A stretch of 64,000 nt of DNA from Mucilaginibacter robiniae (GCF_012849215.1 NZ_CP051682.1:930001-994000), one strand, 5' to 3'. Numbered from the stretch's first letter, positions 45,024 to 54,698 are shown. Notes: generated by a model from the letters alone, not told the origin. Program-made: numbers and translations.

Positions 45024-45107
45024 TGCCCAGGGAGAGACTCGAACTCTCAAGAGACAATTCTCAACGGCTTCTGAGACCGCAACGTTTACCAATTTCGCCA
45101 CCTGGGC
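45024..45107 (-). tRNA. tRNA-Leu (anticodon CAG)
   Basis: 84-base gene on the minus strand, with the same acceptor stem as the neighbouring tRNA-Leu, D-loop TTGGTAAAC, anticodon loop CTCAGAA giving CAG, a long variable arm and T-loop GTTCGAGTC. A well-spaced promoter lies upstream (45153-45185). Confidence 0.9.
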
Positions 45108-45152
45108 TCTTATCAAAACTGCTTAAAATTTCAAGCAGCTTGATTGAGGCTG

Positions 45153-45185
45153 CAAATATAGTAGTTTGCTGTAAATGTCATCAAA
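45153..45185 (-). promoter_or_regulatory. Promoter for tRNA-Leu(CAG): TTTG-N21-TATATTTG
   Basis: On the minus strand TTTG (45185-45182), 21 bases, TATATTTG (45160-45153), an exact match to the Bacteroidota -7 element, 46 bases upstream of the tRNA 5' end. Confidence 0.55.
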
Positions 45186-45269
45186 TAAAAAAATAAAATT
45201 GTACAGCCATTTGCTATAGTGCTTATTACCTGATACTTTCGGCATATAAACGATTTATAACAACTACTT

Positions 45270-45710
45270 ATGCTTAAAAAATCAGGTATTTTGCTGCTGC
45301 TTTGCAGTCTGTTCATGCTTAAAGCTACCTATGCTCAACGTGCAGATGATATTCTGGGTAAATGGATTAACCCTAGTGGTGAGGGTCAGATACTTATCTA
45401 CAAAAAAGGCAACTTGTATTTCGGTAAATTAGCTTGGATTAAAGTACCGAATGATGAAACCGGCAAGCCTAAAACCGATATCAAAAACCCGAATGCCAGT
45501 TTACGCTCACGCCCTATACTCAACCTGGAAATACTAAAAAGCTTCAAGGCCGACAACGATAACACCTACGAAGACGGCACCATTTACGACCCTAAAAGCG
45601 GCAAAACTTACAGCTGCAAAATGACGCTGAATGGCAACCAGCTTAAAATACGCGGCTACATCGGCGTATCTCTACTAGGCCGAACTGAAGTTTTCACCCG
45701 GGTTAAATAA
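45270..45710 (+). CDS. DUF2147 domain-containing secreted protein
   Basis: 146 residues: signal peptide (MLKKSGILLLLCSLFMLKATYAQ) and a single DUF2147 lipocalin-like beta barrel that opens with DDILGKWINPSGEGQILIYK and closes with GYIGVSLLGRTEVFTR, the characteristic end of the family. Exported, function unknown; such proteins often bind small hydrophobic compounds. The next gene starts 7 bases after the stop, so they share a transcript. Confidence 0.88.
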   Translation: MLKKSGILLLLCSLFMLKATYAQRADDILGKWINPSGEGQILIYKKGNLYFGKLAWIKVPNDETGKPKTDIKNPNASLRSRPILNLEILKSFKADNDNTYEDGTIYDPKSGKTYSCKMTLNGNQLKIRGYIGVSLLGRTEVFTRVK

Positions 45711-45717
45711 AAGGGAA

Positions 45718-46722
45718 ATGAAACATGCTTTTGTATGGCTAATTCTGCTGCTGAGTATGCAGCTGGCCTTAGCACAATCGATCCGGGTTGTAGAACAAGG
45801 CCAGCCTTGCAGCATTAGGGGGCTTTCGGTTGTTGATGATCGGGTTGCTTGGGCAAGCGGTAGTAAAGGCCATGTAGCTATTAGTACCAATGGTGGTCAA
45901 ACCTGGCAGTGGCGTCAGGTAAAAGGCTTTGAACAAAGCGACTTTCGAGATATAGAAGCTTTTTCGGCCCGTGAAGCTATTATTATGAGCTCAGGTACGC
46001 CTGCCGTAATATTAAAAACTATTGATGGTGGCGAAAGCTGGAACGTTTGTTATCGTAACCCAGATAAAGCCTACTTCCTGGATGCCATGACCTTTGCCGA
46101 TCCCCAACATGGCTACATACTAGGCGATCCAATTAACGGCAAATTCCTGCTGCTACAAACCATTAACGGTGGTCAAAGCTGGGCACCCTTTGCCGTTCAG
46201 CCTACCGCCATGCCCAACGAAGCTGCTTTTGCCGCGAGTGGAACCTGCATCAGGGTTAACAAGAACAACTTGTACGTAGTAACAGGTGGCGCTACAGCAC
46301 GCCTGCTTGCCACTCCACTAAATACCGCTAAATGGACGTACACCAACTTACCTATTACACATGGCCAAGCCAGCACCGGAGCATTTTCTGTTGCATTTGG
46401 CAGCCGTTCCGCTATAATTGTAGGAGGCAATTACGCCAGCCCTAAACTTACAGATTCGGTAGCTTGTTACATTTCACTACCAGCAGTTACACAGATAAGT
46501 TTAGCCAAGTCAGTACCTGCTGGTTACCAGTCGGGTGTTGAATACTTGGGTCAGGAAACCTTTCTGGCTACCGGTACCTCAGGCACTAACTGGAGTACTG
46601 ATAACGGTCAAACATGGCGGCAGATAGACCAAGAAAGCTACAATACTTGCCAGAAAGCTAAGCGCGGCAAATTAGTGCTTTTAGCTGGCGATAAAGGCCG
46701 GATAGCCATCCTACAACAATAG
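45718..46722 (+). CDS. YCF48/BNR-repeat secreted beta-propeller
   Basis: 334 residues: signal peptide (MKHAFVWLILLLSMQLALAQ) and repeated S/T-x-D/N-G-G-x-T/S-W Asp-box motifs (STNGGQTWQW at about 59, TIDGGESWNV at about 100, TINGGQSWAP at about 143, STDNGQTWRQ at about 295), a six- or seven-bladed propeller of the YCF48/photosystem II assembly factor type. Likely periplasmic or surface-exposed; substrate unknown. Co-transcribed with the DUF2147 gene. Confidence 0.8.
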   Translation: MKHAFVWLILLLSMQLALAQSIRVVEQGQPCSIRGLSVVDDRVAWASGSKGHVAISTNGGQTWQWRQVKGFEQSDFRDIEAFSAREAIIMSSGTPAVILKTIDGGESWNVCYRNPDKAYFLDAMTFADPQHGYILGDPINGKFLLLQTINGGQSWAPFAVQPTAMPNEAAFAASGTCIRVNKNNLYVVTGGATARLLATPLNTAKWTYTNLPITHGQASTGAFSVAFGSRSAIIVGGNYASPKLTDSVACYISLPAVTQISLAKSVPAGYQSGVEYLGQETFLATGTSGTNWSTDNGQTWRQIDQESYNTCQKAKRGKLVLLAGDKGRIAILQQ

Positions 46723-46773
46723 GTCATTGATAGCCAATAGATTACTGATTATTGAAAAAATTATTGAAAAACT

Positions 46774-46805
46774 TTTGCAGTCAAATACAATAAACTCTAT
46801 ATTTG
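46774..46805 (+). promoter_or_regulatory. Promoter for tRNA-Lys: TTTG-N20-TATATTTG
   Basis: TTTG at 46774-46777 and a perfect TATATTTG at 46798-46805, 27 bases before the first tRNA-Lys. The second tRNA-Lys copy has no comparable pair directly upstream. Confidence 0.65.
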
Positions 46806-46832
46806 CACCACTTTATCGGAAACGAATAAGTT

Positions 46833-46905
46833 GATTCCGTAGCTCAGCCGGTAGAGCATAACACTTTTAATGTTGGGGTCCTGGGTTCGAGTCCCAGCGG
46901 GATCA
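46833..46905 (+). tRNA. tRNA-Lys (anticodon TTT), copy 1
   Basis: 73 bases. Acceptor GATTCCG / CGGGATC with a T-G pair, D-arm GCTCAGCCGGTAGAGC, anticodon arm TAACA-CTTTTAA-TGTTG giving TTT, T-arm CTGGGTTCGAGTCCCAG, discriminator A. No encoded CCA. Confidence 0.95.
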
Positions 46906-46917
46906 CTGAAAGATCAG

Positions 46918-46944
46918 AAAGCCTTCTGGCAACGGAAGGCTTTT
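46918..46944 (+). terminator. Terminator after tRNA-Lys copy 1
   Basis: AAAGCCTTC (46918-46926) / GAAGGCTTTT (46935-46944) hairpin with T run, 12 bases after the tRNA. Confidence 0.7.
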
Positions 46945-47030
46945 CACTTTAAAAGTAGAGAGCAGCGCTGAGCGATAAAGTAAACATGTTTAACCACACG
47001 GCAGGTTAAATACAAAATTAAAAATTGAAT

Positions 47031-47103
47031 GATTCCGTAGCTCAGCCGGTAGAGCATAACACTTTTAATGTTGGGGTCCTGGGTTCGAGTCCCAGCGGGA
47101 TCA
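47031..47103 (+). tRNA. tRNA-Lys (anticodon TTT), copy 2
   Basis: Identical over all 73 bases to copy 1, 125 bases downstream in the same orientation, with its own strong terminator. The flanking DNA of the two copies differs. Confidence 0.95.
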
Positions 47104-47110
47104 CAGATGG

Positions 47111-47147
47111 AAAAGCCCTTGAAAATCATTGATTTTCAAGGGCTTTT
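47111..47147 (+). terminator. Terminator after tRNA-Lys copy 2
   Basis: Perfect 17-base stem (47111-47127 with 47131-47147, core AAGCCCTTG / CAAGGGCTT), 3-base loop, T-rich end. Confidence 0.85.
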
Positions 47148-47216
47148 GTTCTTTATTAACAGTCTGAGTTTGTATATGCATACTGTGCTAATTTTTAATT
47201 CATGTTGGTTCAAGTT

Positions 47217-47952
47217 TTATACATGATGAATTAGTCCACTACCCTTATCTAGCGATTTGATAGTTGTCATGTCATCGGAAGACAACTCAAAATCAACTAC
47301 ATCGAAATTTTCATTTATCCTTTTCCTACTTGCTGATTTCGGAATAACCACGACTTCTTTTTGAATTAACCATCGCAAGACCACCTGGGCAATACTCCTA
47401 TTATATTTGCTTGAAAGCACTTTTAAAAGTTCATGATTAAAAAGATTGTTTTTACCCTGAGCAAAGGGAGCCCATGACTCCAACTGGATGCCTTGAGATT
47501 TCAAAGCTTTCTGCATTTCTGTTTTTTGGAAAAATGGATGTGTCTCCACTTGATTGACTGCTGGTATCACACTATGCTGCTTAAGTAAATTCTGAATCTG
47601 ATTCATATTGAAATTACTTACACCTATAGCGCGTACTTTACCTTCTTGATATAATGCTTCCATGGCTGTCCAAGAGGAATATATGTCTCCCTGCGGGAGA
47701 TGGCTCAAGTACAGATCAATATAGTCGAGCCCCAATTTCTTTAGCGCTGCTTCACAGTCGCGTTTTGCTTTTTCTAATCGCTCTGCCCACCGATTCCTCA
47801 TTGTTATATGCTGCAGCGGTATCGATCAGTCTGTAGCCAACATTCAAAGCATGCAGCACAGACTGCTCACACTCAACACCATCTCGAAGCAAATAAGTGC
47901 CAAAACCAAGCAGCGGCATTTTTATGCTGTTATTTAATGTTATGTTCGTCAC
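47217..47952 (-). pseudogene. Aldo/keto reductase pseudogene (internal deletion plus frameshift)
   Basis: The N-terminal part (47752-47952, GTG start) reads [40 protein letters not shown] and stops. The C-terminal part (47217-47801, other frame) resumes at [20 protein letters not shown] and runs to the end through AIGVSNFNMNQIQNL and VVVIPKSASRKRINENFDVV. The segment that normally lies between (GIPREELFVTTKLW-like, with the catalytic Lys) is absent, so both the frame and about 25 residues are lost. The original enzyme was a 2,5-didehydrogluconate-reductase-type AKR. An intact AKR of another subgroup follows on the same strand. Confidence 0.8.
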
Positions 47953-48007
47953 TTTATATCAATTTGATTGCAGTTTTTTTACAAATTTATGCTGGGATTA
48001 TGACTTG

Positions 48008-49003
<996 letters not shown>

Positions 49004-49143
49004 TTATGTTGCAAAATTGGAGAGAAAGGGCAAGCCATTTTGTATACAGATTACGGGTTTTCCTACCAATATTACTGATGGGGAAGGCCGATATCCAAAA
49101 GGCTTGTCTGAATTTGTAATTTCGTAGTGTTAAAAAATAGGGT

Positions 49144-50040
49144 ATGGAAGAGATTGTAAAGATTGATAGCATCGCGCAATATAATACCCTGCGGGGCGTA
49201 ACTACTAAACATCCATTGGTTACAGTGATCGACCTCTCGAAAGCGCAACCGATGCCCGCGGGGGCATTCAACTTTGGTTTGTATGCGGTGGGTTTGAAAG
49301 AATTAAACTATGGTCAGTTGCGTTATGGAAGAAGTCACTATGACTACCAGGAAGGAAGTCTTATATTTGTAGCACCCGGGCAGGTGTTAGGTGTGCAATC
49401 CGGCGTAGACGTATTTGCTCCGAAAGGCTGGGTATTGCTCTTTCATCCCGACCTGACCAATGGCACGCCGCTGGGCAAACACATGCATGATTATTCATTC
49501 TTTTCGTATGATGTAAATGAAGCGCTTCATCTGTCGGATAAAGAGAAGATTATGGTGACTGACTGTTTCTCAAAGATCGAGTATGAGCTCGACCAAAATA
49601 TAGACAGGCACAGCAAAAGACTGATCGCATCCAACATCGAGTTGCTGCTTAATTATTGCATCCGTTTTTACGACCGCCAGTTCATTACGCGCGACAATGC
49701 CAACAAAGGGATTCTGGAACGGTTTGAATACTTATTGAATGGCTATTTCGCATCTGATAAACCGCAGAACGAAGGCTTGCCTTCCGTAGCTTATTGCGCC
49801 GAAGCCCTACACTTATCACCGAACTATTTTGGTGACTTGGTGAAGAAAGAAACCGGCAGATCTACTCAGGAATACATTCAATTAAAAGTGATAGATGTGG
49901 CCAAAGAGAGAGTGTTTGACATGAATAAATCTGTGAGTGAAATTGCCTACGAACTGGGCTTTAAGTACCCGCAACATTTTACAAGGTTGTTCAAACAGCG
50001 CGTGGGTTATACACCGCAGGAGTACCGGCTGCTAAATTAA
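49144..50040 (+). CDS. AraC-family transcriptional regulator
   Basis: 298 residues. N-terminal cupin-like sensing part (SHYDYQEGSLIFVAPGQVLG), then the two C-terminal helix-turn-helix units of AraC (PSVAYCAEALHLSPNYFGDL; SVSEIAYELGFKYPQHFTRL with the signature FKQRVGYTPQEYR). It is expected to control the divergent AKR gene 48008-48991 and possibly itself. The effector is unknown. Confidence 0.92.
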   Translation: MEEIVKIDSIAQYNTLRGVTTKHPLVTVIDLSKAQPMPAGAFNFGLYAVGLKELNYGQLRYGRSHYDYQEGSLIFVAPGQVLGVQSGVDVFAPKGWVLLFHPDLTNGTPLGKHMHDYSFFSYDVNEALHLSDKEKIMVTDCFSKIEYELDQNIDRHSKRLIASNIELLLNYCIRFYDRQFITRDNANKGILERFEYLLNGYFASDKPQNEGLPSVAYCAEALHLSPNYFGDLVKKETGRSTQEYIQLKVIDVAKERVFDMNKSVSEIAYELGFKYPQHFTRLFKQRVGYTPQEYRLLN

Positions 50041-50584
50041 AAATCTACATAATTAGTCGATTGTGAAATTCAACAAATACTAATAATGGCTTTTGCCCAA
50101 TCACCTCGTTTTGGTTTTGTATTCAGGCCCATCTCTATGCATTCAAGATCTGGATCATCTTCCTCATATGAAAAAATAAAAAGCCATAACCCGAAATGTC
50201 CTCTATCTTAAATAACCGTCTAGTTCCTTTCGCTTGATATTAACCTAAAGTGAAATAATCTGAAATATGGTATGCCAGTCTTTTATAATTTTTTACTTTC
50301 TACTTTAAATATTTTTGTAGCAAAAGTTATTGTGAATTTCATCTCGTGTTGAGTTCTAGTGTAAAGATAAAAACATTTGTCCATCTGATTTGCGCCTAAC
50401 TAAGTGGCTATTAAATCACTCAGGAGCTTCAAATCCTCCAACAAGTGGTTCGAGTGTTATCCCATCGGAACCATTAAAAAAATAGAAGCCGCCTAAAATG
50501 GTTTAGGCGGCTTCTATTTTTTCAGAAGTTGAGCAATGTAGTTTTATGAATCGACTACTATTTGATTATCAAACTTTCGATAAC
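50041..50584. other. 544-base intergenic stretch with a decayed reading frame and a terminator
   Basis: Minus-strand frames at 50172-50239 and 50070-50207 look like two pieces of one small, frameshifted protein (see findings). A strong bidirectional terminator lies at 50479-50520. A T-loop-like GTTCGAG occurs at 50443, but no tRNA fold forms around it. Nothing else is recognised. Confidence 0.4.
50479..50520. terminator. Strong bidirectional terminator
   Basis: Perfect 19-base stem (50479-50497 with 50502-50520, core AGAAGCCGCCTA / TAGGCGGCTTCT) with A and T flanks. It terminates the minus-strand SDR gene 64 bases after its stop, and any rightward transcript. Confidence 0.85.
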
Positions 50585-51328
50585 TTATTTCAACGCATAA
50601 TTGATGTAACCGCCATCAACCAAAAGTTCTGTTCCGGTAATAAAGCTTGCATCATCAGAAGCCAAAAATAATACTGCTTTTGCAATTTCATCAGGGTTGC
50701 CCATTCTTTGTAGCGCTGTAGCGGCAGTAGCCATTTCTTTGGCGCCTACCGGAACAGCTTTGTCAAAACCTGGTGTTGCAGTTGGCCCGGGACTAACAAT
50801 GTTTACACGGATTTTTCTGTCTGCTAATTCGTTTGCTGCAATTTGGGCTATTTTATTTAATGCGCCTTTGGTAGCAGAATATACACTGGCTCCTGCATTC
50901 GAGGCGGTTGCTACAACGGATGAATTAAATACCACGGCAGATGCGTTTGCCAAATGCGGAAGTAATTTTTGTAGAGTGAAGTAAGCCCCCTTTACATTGG
51001 TATTGAACTGAACATCAAAATCTGCCTCTGTTGTTTGTCCAATCGGTGAAAATACAAATGTTCCTGCATTCAGGAAAAGAACATCTAATGTGTTTCCGCT
51101 GTCTGCAATTGCTTTTTCTAAAACTGCAATGCCTGCCAAATTTGAAGTGTCAGAAACAACCGTTGTTAATTTCGGACTATTAATTTCTTCGGCTGCTTTT
51201 TGCAAGTTGTCAGCACTTCTGCCTGTAATCCAAACATTTGCTCCTGCGTCAATAAATGCTTTGGCAGTTGCTAATCCAATTCCGGTGCTGCCGCCTGTTA
51301 TTACTACATTTTTGTTTGTAAAATTCAT
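50585..51328 (-). CDS. Short-chain dehydrogenase/reductase (SDR)
   Basis: 247 residues from ATG 51328; an ATG six codons upstream (51346) is an alternative. TGGSTGIG at 11-18, NAG at 87-89, Ser136/137, Tyr150 and Lys154 (YSATK), and the end ELLVDGGYINYALK. A divergent HxlR regulator with clustered GTAAC repeats lies upstream, the usual setting for HxlR-controlled oxidoreductases that respond to quinones or electrophiles. The substrate is unknown. A strong terminator follows. Confidence 0.9.
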   Translation of the reverse strand: MNFTNKNVVITGGSTGIGLATAKAFIDAGANVWITGRSADNLQKAAEEINSPKLTTVVSDTSNLAGIAVLEKAIADSGNTLDVLFLNAGTFVFSPIGQTTEADFDVQFNTNVKGAYFTLQKLLPHLANASAVVFNSSVVATASNAGASVYSATKGALNKIAQIAANELADRKIRVNIVSPGPTATPGFDKAVPVGAKEMATAATALQRMGNPDEIAKAVLFLASDDASFITGTELLVDGGYINYALK

Positions 51329-51382
51329 TGTTCTATTGTTTATCATTTACGAAGCAAACTTAAAACAGAGTTATTAATTTTA

Positions 51383-51430
51383 GTAACTTTGTAACGAAAA
51401 GTAACAGTAACATTTGAGTAACTAAGTAAC
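51383..51430. promoter_or_regulatory. Six GTAAC repeats in the SDR/HxlR divergent promoter
   Basis: GTAAC starts at 51383, 51391, 51401, 51407, 51418 and 51426, all on the plus strand, within 48 bases just before the HxlR start. A TAACTTTG match to the -7 element (51384-51391) overlaps the first two copies, so a bound regulator would cover the hxlR promoter. A direct-repeat operator for the HxlR dimer is the simplest reading. Confidence 0.55.
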
Positions 51431-51432
51431 TT

Positions 51433-51786
51433 ATGGTTGAAAACGGATGTCACAAAGAACATAAAAAAGAGATTATGGCTGTTCACGATGCCATGGACGT
51501 ACTGAGCGGAAAATGGAAAATTTCTATTATTTCGTCTATTTGCTACTATAATCAAAGAAGATTCTCTGATATTTTGAACGATGTGAATGGCATATCTAAC
51601 AAAATGTTGAGTAAGGAATTAAAAGAACTGGAGATGAATAAGCTGGTAAAGCGAACGGTTTTAGATACTCAACCTGTAACGGTTCAATATCAACTAACGG
51701 AATATGGCCGAACATTGCAGACCATTATTGACAATCTTACAGATTGGGGAATGGAACACCGAAAGGTAATTACAGGAGCAATGTAA
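51433..51786 (+). CDS. HxlR-family transcriptional regulator
   Basis: 117 residues, one winged helix. AMDVLSGKWKISIISSICYY and the FSDILNDVNGISNKMLSKEL recognition helix with LKELEMNKLVKRTVL are HxlR signatures. One Cys lies near the N-terminus (ENGCHKE), as in thiol-sensing family members, and another in SICYY. It probably represses the divergent SDR gene through the GTAAC repeats. Confidence 0.92.
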   Translation: MVENGCHKEHKKEIMAVHDAMDVLSGKWKISIISSICYYNQRRFSDILNDVNGISNKMLSKELKELEMNKLVKRTVLDTQPVTVQYQLTEYGRTLQTIIDNLTDWGMEHRKVITGAM

Positions 51787-51959
51787 GCACAAGGTGTGCA
51801 GCTACCCTATGGTTTTCAGCACTTTTTTAATGCAATTTTAGCAAATGCTTAATTGTAAGGAACGTGCCCGTGTAGTACTATATGTTAGTTGTACAGCAAA
51901 AAGTGCAATCAATAAACCTGCATTCTTGTTATTTGATCAAGCTCTAACTACAAATATCT

Positions 51960-52631
51960 ATGTGCGCCCGATTTTCCCTTAGCAAAGCAGACCAAGAAAT
52001 AGCCAAAACATATGAAGTGAAAGTAATTGACCCGTTTGCACCATCATACAATACGGCACCGGGCATGAACTCGGCTATTATTACAGCCGACCAGCCTCAA
52101 GGTATTCAGCAATACCACTTTGGTTTGGTTCCGCATTGGGCCAAGGATGTAAAAATAGGCTACAAAATGTTTAACGCCAAAGCTGAAACTATTACTGAAC
52201 TTCCCAGCTTTAAGCCGCTAATGAATAAAGGTAAACGCTGCCTGGTATTGGTAGATGGCTTTTACGAATGGAAAACAGAAGCAGGTCAAAAACAGCCTTA
52301 CCGTTTTGAACTCACCGACCGTGATGTATTTGCTTTTGCCGGCCTGTATAGCCATTGGCATAACCCGCAAGATCAGCAATGGTACAGGAGTTTCAGTATT
52401 ATTACCACCACTCCTAATCAAACTGTAGGCGAGTTACACAACCGCATGCCGGTTATCCTAAGTCCGGAAGAAGAAAAGCTTTGGCTGGCACAAGATGTAC
52501 CTGCCAAAGAACTACTGCCATTATTAGATACCTACCCTGATGAGGAAATGAAAAAGTTTAGAGTGAGTAAGGATGTTAATAAAGCAGTTAACAATTATGC
52601 CGATTTGATACTACCACAGAACAGTAAATGA
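51960..52631 (+). CDS. SOS response-associated peptidase (SRAP, YedK/HMCES type)
   Basis: 223 residues. Cys2, exposed after Met removal, forms a thiazolidine link to abasic sites in single-stranded DNA; the rest of the active site is present: NTAPG (Asn in SYNTAP), MFNAKAET, the Glu in VDGFYEWK, and HNRMPVIL with its His. This protects stalled forks from abasic damage. A single gene with 173 bases upstream and 154 downstream. Confidence 0.92.
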   Translation: MCARFSLSKADQEIAKTYEVKVIDPFAPSYNTAPGMNSAIITADQPQGIQQYHFGLVPHWAKDVKIGYKMFNAKAETITELPSFKPLMNKGKRCLVLVDGFYEWKTEAGQKQPYRFELTDRDVFAFAGLYSHWHNPQDQQWYRSFSIITTTPNQTVGELHNRMPVILSPEEEKLWLAQDVPAKELLPLLDTYPDEEMKKFRVSKDVNKAVNNYADLILPQNSK

Positions 52632-52739
52632 AAGAGGTAATATTATGTTATCTAGCACCTTTGAGCACGCTTGAGAAACAACCTGATGGATAGTATTAAT
52701 TACTGACTTTCCAGTGATTAACTATACTGCTTGCAGCAC

Positions 52740-52769
52740 TTTGGTACTCATTTAAAATACATATTTTTG
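52740..52769 (+). promoter_or_regulatory. Promoter for aguB: TTTG-N18-TATTTTTG
   Basis: TTTG at 52740-52743, 18 bases, TATTTTTG at 52762-52769, a full match to the Bacteroidota consensus, 16 bases before the aguB ATG. The two-gene aguBA unit has no other start site visible. Confidence 0.6.
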
Positions 52770-52785
52770 CGCAAATTTTAAACGG

Positions 52786-53655
52786 ATGAGTAAAGTACAA
52801 GTAGGTTTGGTACAGATGAGCTGTACAGCTGATAAACAGCAAAATTTACAAAAAGCTATAAGCAAAGTGCGTGAGGCTGCACAGCAAGGCGCACAAATTA
52901 TTTGTTTACAGGAGCTATTTACTTCCCTGTATTTTTGCGATGTAGAAGATTATGACAATTTCAAGCTGGCTGAAACTATTCCGGGCCTGTCAACAGATGA
53001 GCTTTCGAAAGTAGCGGCCGAGTTAGGCGTAGTTATTATCGCTTCGCTTTTTGAAAAGCGCACACAAGGTGTTTATCATAATACTACCGCCATATTGGAT
53101 GCTGATGGTACTTACCTGGGCAAATACCGCAAAATGCACATTCCGGACGATCCGGGCTTTTACGAGAAATTTTACTTTACCCCAGGCGATTTAGGCTACA
53201 AAGTATTCAAAACTAAATTTGCCACTATAGGCGTATTAATTTGTTGGGACCAATGGTACCCTGAAGCATCTCGCATTACAGCTTTAATGGGCGCTGAAAT
53301 TTTATTCTATCCTACTGCTATTGGTTGGGCCTCTACGCAAGATGTAGATACGAATACCGAACAGTACAATGCTTGGCAAACCATACAACGTTCACATGCT
53401 GTAGCTAACGGTGTGCATGTAGTAAGTGTAAACCGTGTGGGTGAAGAAGCTGGATTAAAATTCTGGGGTGGTTCATTTGTGTCTAACCCGTTTGGCAAAG
53501 TGATGTTCCAGGGCGATCATCATGATGAGCAAACTACCGTTGTAGAACTGGATCTGGATAAAACCGACCATTACCGTACCCATTGGCCTTTTCTGCGCGA
53601 CAGAAGAATTGACTCCTATGCTCCTGTTACTAAACGCCTGATTGATAATGACTAA
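52786..53655 (+). CDS. aguB: N-carbamoylputrescine amidase
   Basis: 289 residues, nitrilase superfamily. The catalytic triad is Glu43 (LQELF), Lys116 (GKYRKMHIP) and Cys153 (ICWDQWYPE). The subgroup marks PDDPGFYEKFYFTPGDLG and SNPFGKVMFQ match N-carbamoylputrescine amidases. It converts N-carbamoylputrescine to putrescine, ammonia and CO2. Its end overlaps the start of aguA by 8 bases, tight coupling of the two steps of agmatine degradation to putrescine. Confidence 0.95.
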   Translation: MSKVQVGLVQMSCTADKQQNLQKAISKVREAAQQGAQIICLQELFTSLYFCDVEDYDNFKLAETIPGLSTDELSKVAAELGVVIIASLFEKRTQGVYHNTTAILDADGTYLGKYRKMHIPDDPGFYEKFYFTPGDLGYKVFKTKFATIGVLICWDQWYPEASRITALMGAEILFYPTAIGWASTQDVDTNTEQYNAWQTIQRSHAVANGVHVVSVNRVGEEAGLKFWGGSFVSNPFGKVMFQGDHHDEQTTVVELDLDKTDHYRTHWPFLRDRRIDSYAPVTKRLIDND

Positions 53656-54697
53656 TTTTGATCATACGCCGGCTCAGCAAGGTTATACCTTTCCGGCTGA
53701 GTGGGCGCCGCATACGGCCACTTGGCTAAGTTGGCCGCATAAAGAAGCTTCATGGCCGGGTAAAATTGAAACTATTTATGCCCGCTACTGTGAGTTTATT
53801 AAAGAAGTAGCCAAAGGCGAACTGGTGCGTATTAACATAGCCGATAAGCAAATGCAGGCTTTTGCCGAACAGCATTTACATGAGGCTGGTGCTAACCTGC
53901 ACAACATTCAGTTTTTTGAATTTCCAACTAATGATGCTTGGTGCCGCGATCATGGCCCGGCATTTTTATTGAATGAGAAAGACAAAAAGAAGGTAGTGGT
54001 TGATTGGGGTTATAACGCTTGGGGTGGCAAGTATCCACCGTTTGATTTGGATGATGTAATACCTACCCGTATTGCCCAACAGTTTAACTTACCCGTCTAC
54101 CATCCGGGCATTGTAATGGAAGGCGGCTCCGTTGATTTTAACGGAAAAGGCACCGTACTTACCACTACGGCTTGCTTACTGAACCCCAACCGTAATCCGC
54201 ACCTTAACCAGCAGCAGATTGAGCAGTATTTGCAAAATTTCTATGGCATTGAACAAGTGCTTTGGCTGGGTGATGGTATTGTAGGTGATGATACTGACGG
54301 GCACATTGATGATATTACCCGCTTTATAAACGAGGATACTGTAGTAACCGTAGTTGAAGAAAACAAGAACGATGAAAATTACCATATCCTGCAAGAGAAC
54401 CTGCAAGCGCTGAAAACTATGCGTTTGCTAAACGGCAAGCAGTTGAATGTTGTGGAGTTACCTATGCCAGATCCGGTGATTCATGAAGATCAGCGCTTGC
54501 CGGCATCCTATGCTAATTTCTACATCAGCAACGCAGCCGTAATTGTCCCCACCTACCGTTGCTCTCATGATGATAAAGCTTTAGAAATATTACAGCAATG
54601 CTTTCCACACCGTAAAGTAGTAGGCATTGATTCTACCGATATTATCTGGGGTTTAGGCAGCTTTCATTGTTTAAGCCAGCAAGAACCAGAAGTTTAA
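53648..54697 (+). CDS. aguA: Agmatine deiminase
   Basis: 349 residues from ATG 53648; an in-frame TTG two codons earlier is less likely. Guanidino-group hydrolase that makes N-carbamoylputrescine from agmatine, the step before AguB. Active-site segments: NDAWCRDHGP (about 97-106), MEGGSVDFNGKGT (about 155-167), GDDTDGHIDD (about 212-221) and the C-terminal catalytic Cys in LGSFHCLSQQ. Overlaps aguB by 8 bases and ends at a strong terminator. Confidence 0.95.
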   Translation: MTNFDHTPAQQGYTFPAEWAPHTATWLSWPHKEASWPGKIETIYARYCEFIKEVAKGELVRINIADKQMQAFAEQHLHEAGANLHNIQFFEFPTNDAWCRDHGPAFLLNEKDKKKVVVDWGYNAWGGKYPPFDLDDVIPTRIAQQFNLPVYHPGIVMEGGSVDFNGKGTVLTTTACLLNPNRNPHLNQQQIEQYLQNFYGIEQVLWLGDGIVGDDTDGHIDDITRFINEDTVVTVVEENKNDENYHILQENLQALKTMRLLNGKQLNVVELPMPDPVIHEDQRLPASYANFYISNAAVIVPTYRCSHDDKALEILQQCFPHRKVVGIDSTDIIWGLGSFHCLSQQEPEV

Positions 54698-54698
54698 T

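Noticed and set aside
50440..50475. T-loop-like GTTCGAG sequence suggesting a tRNA remnant
   Set aside because: No matching acceptor, D-arm or anticodon stem can be folded, and the T-stem does not pair.
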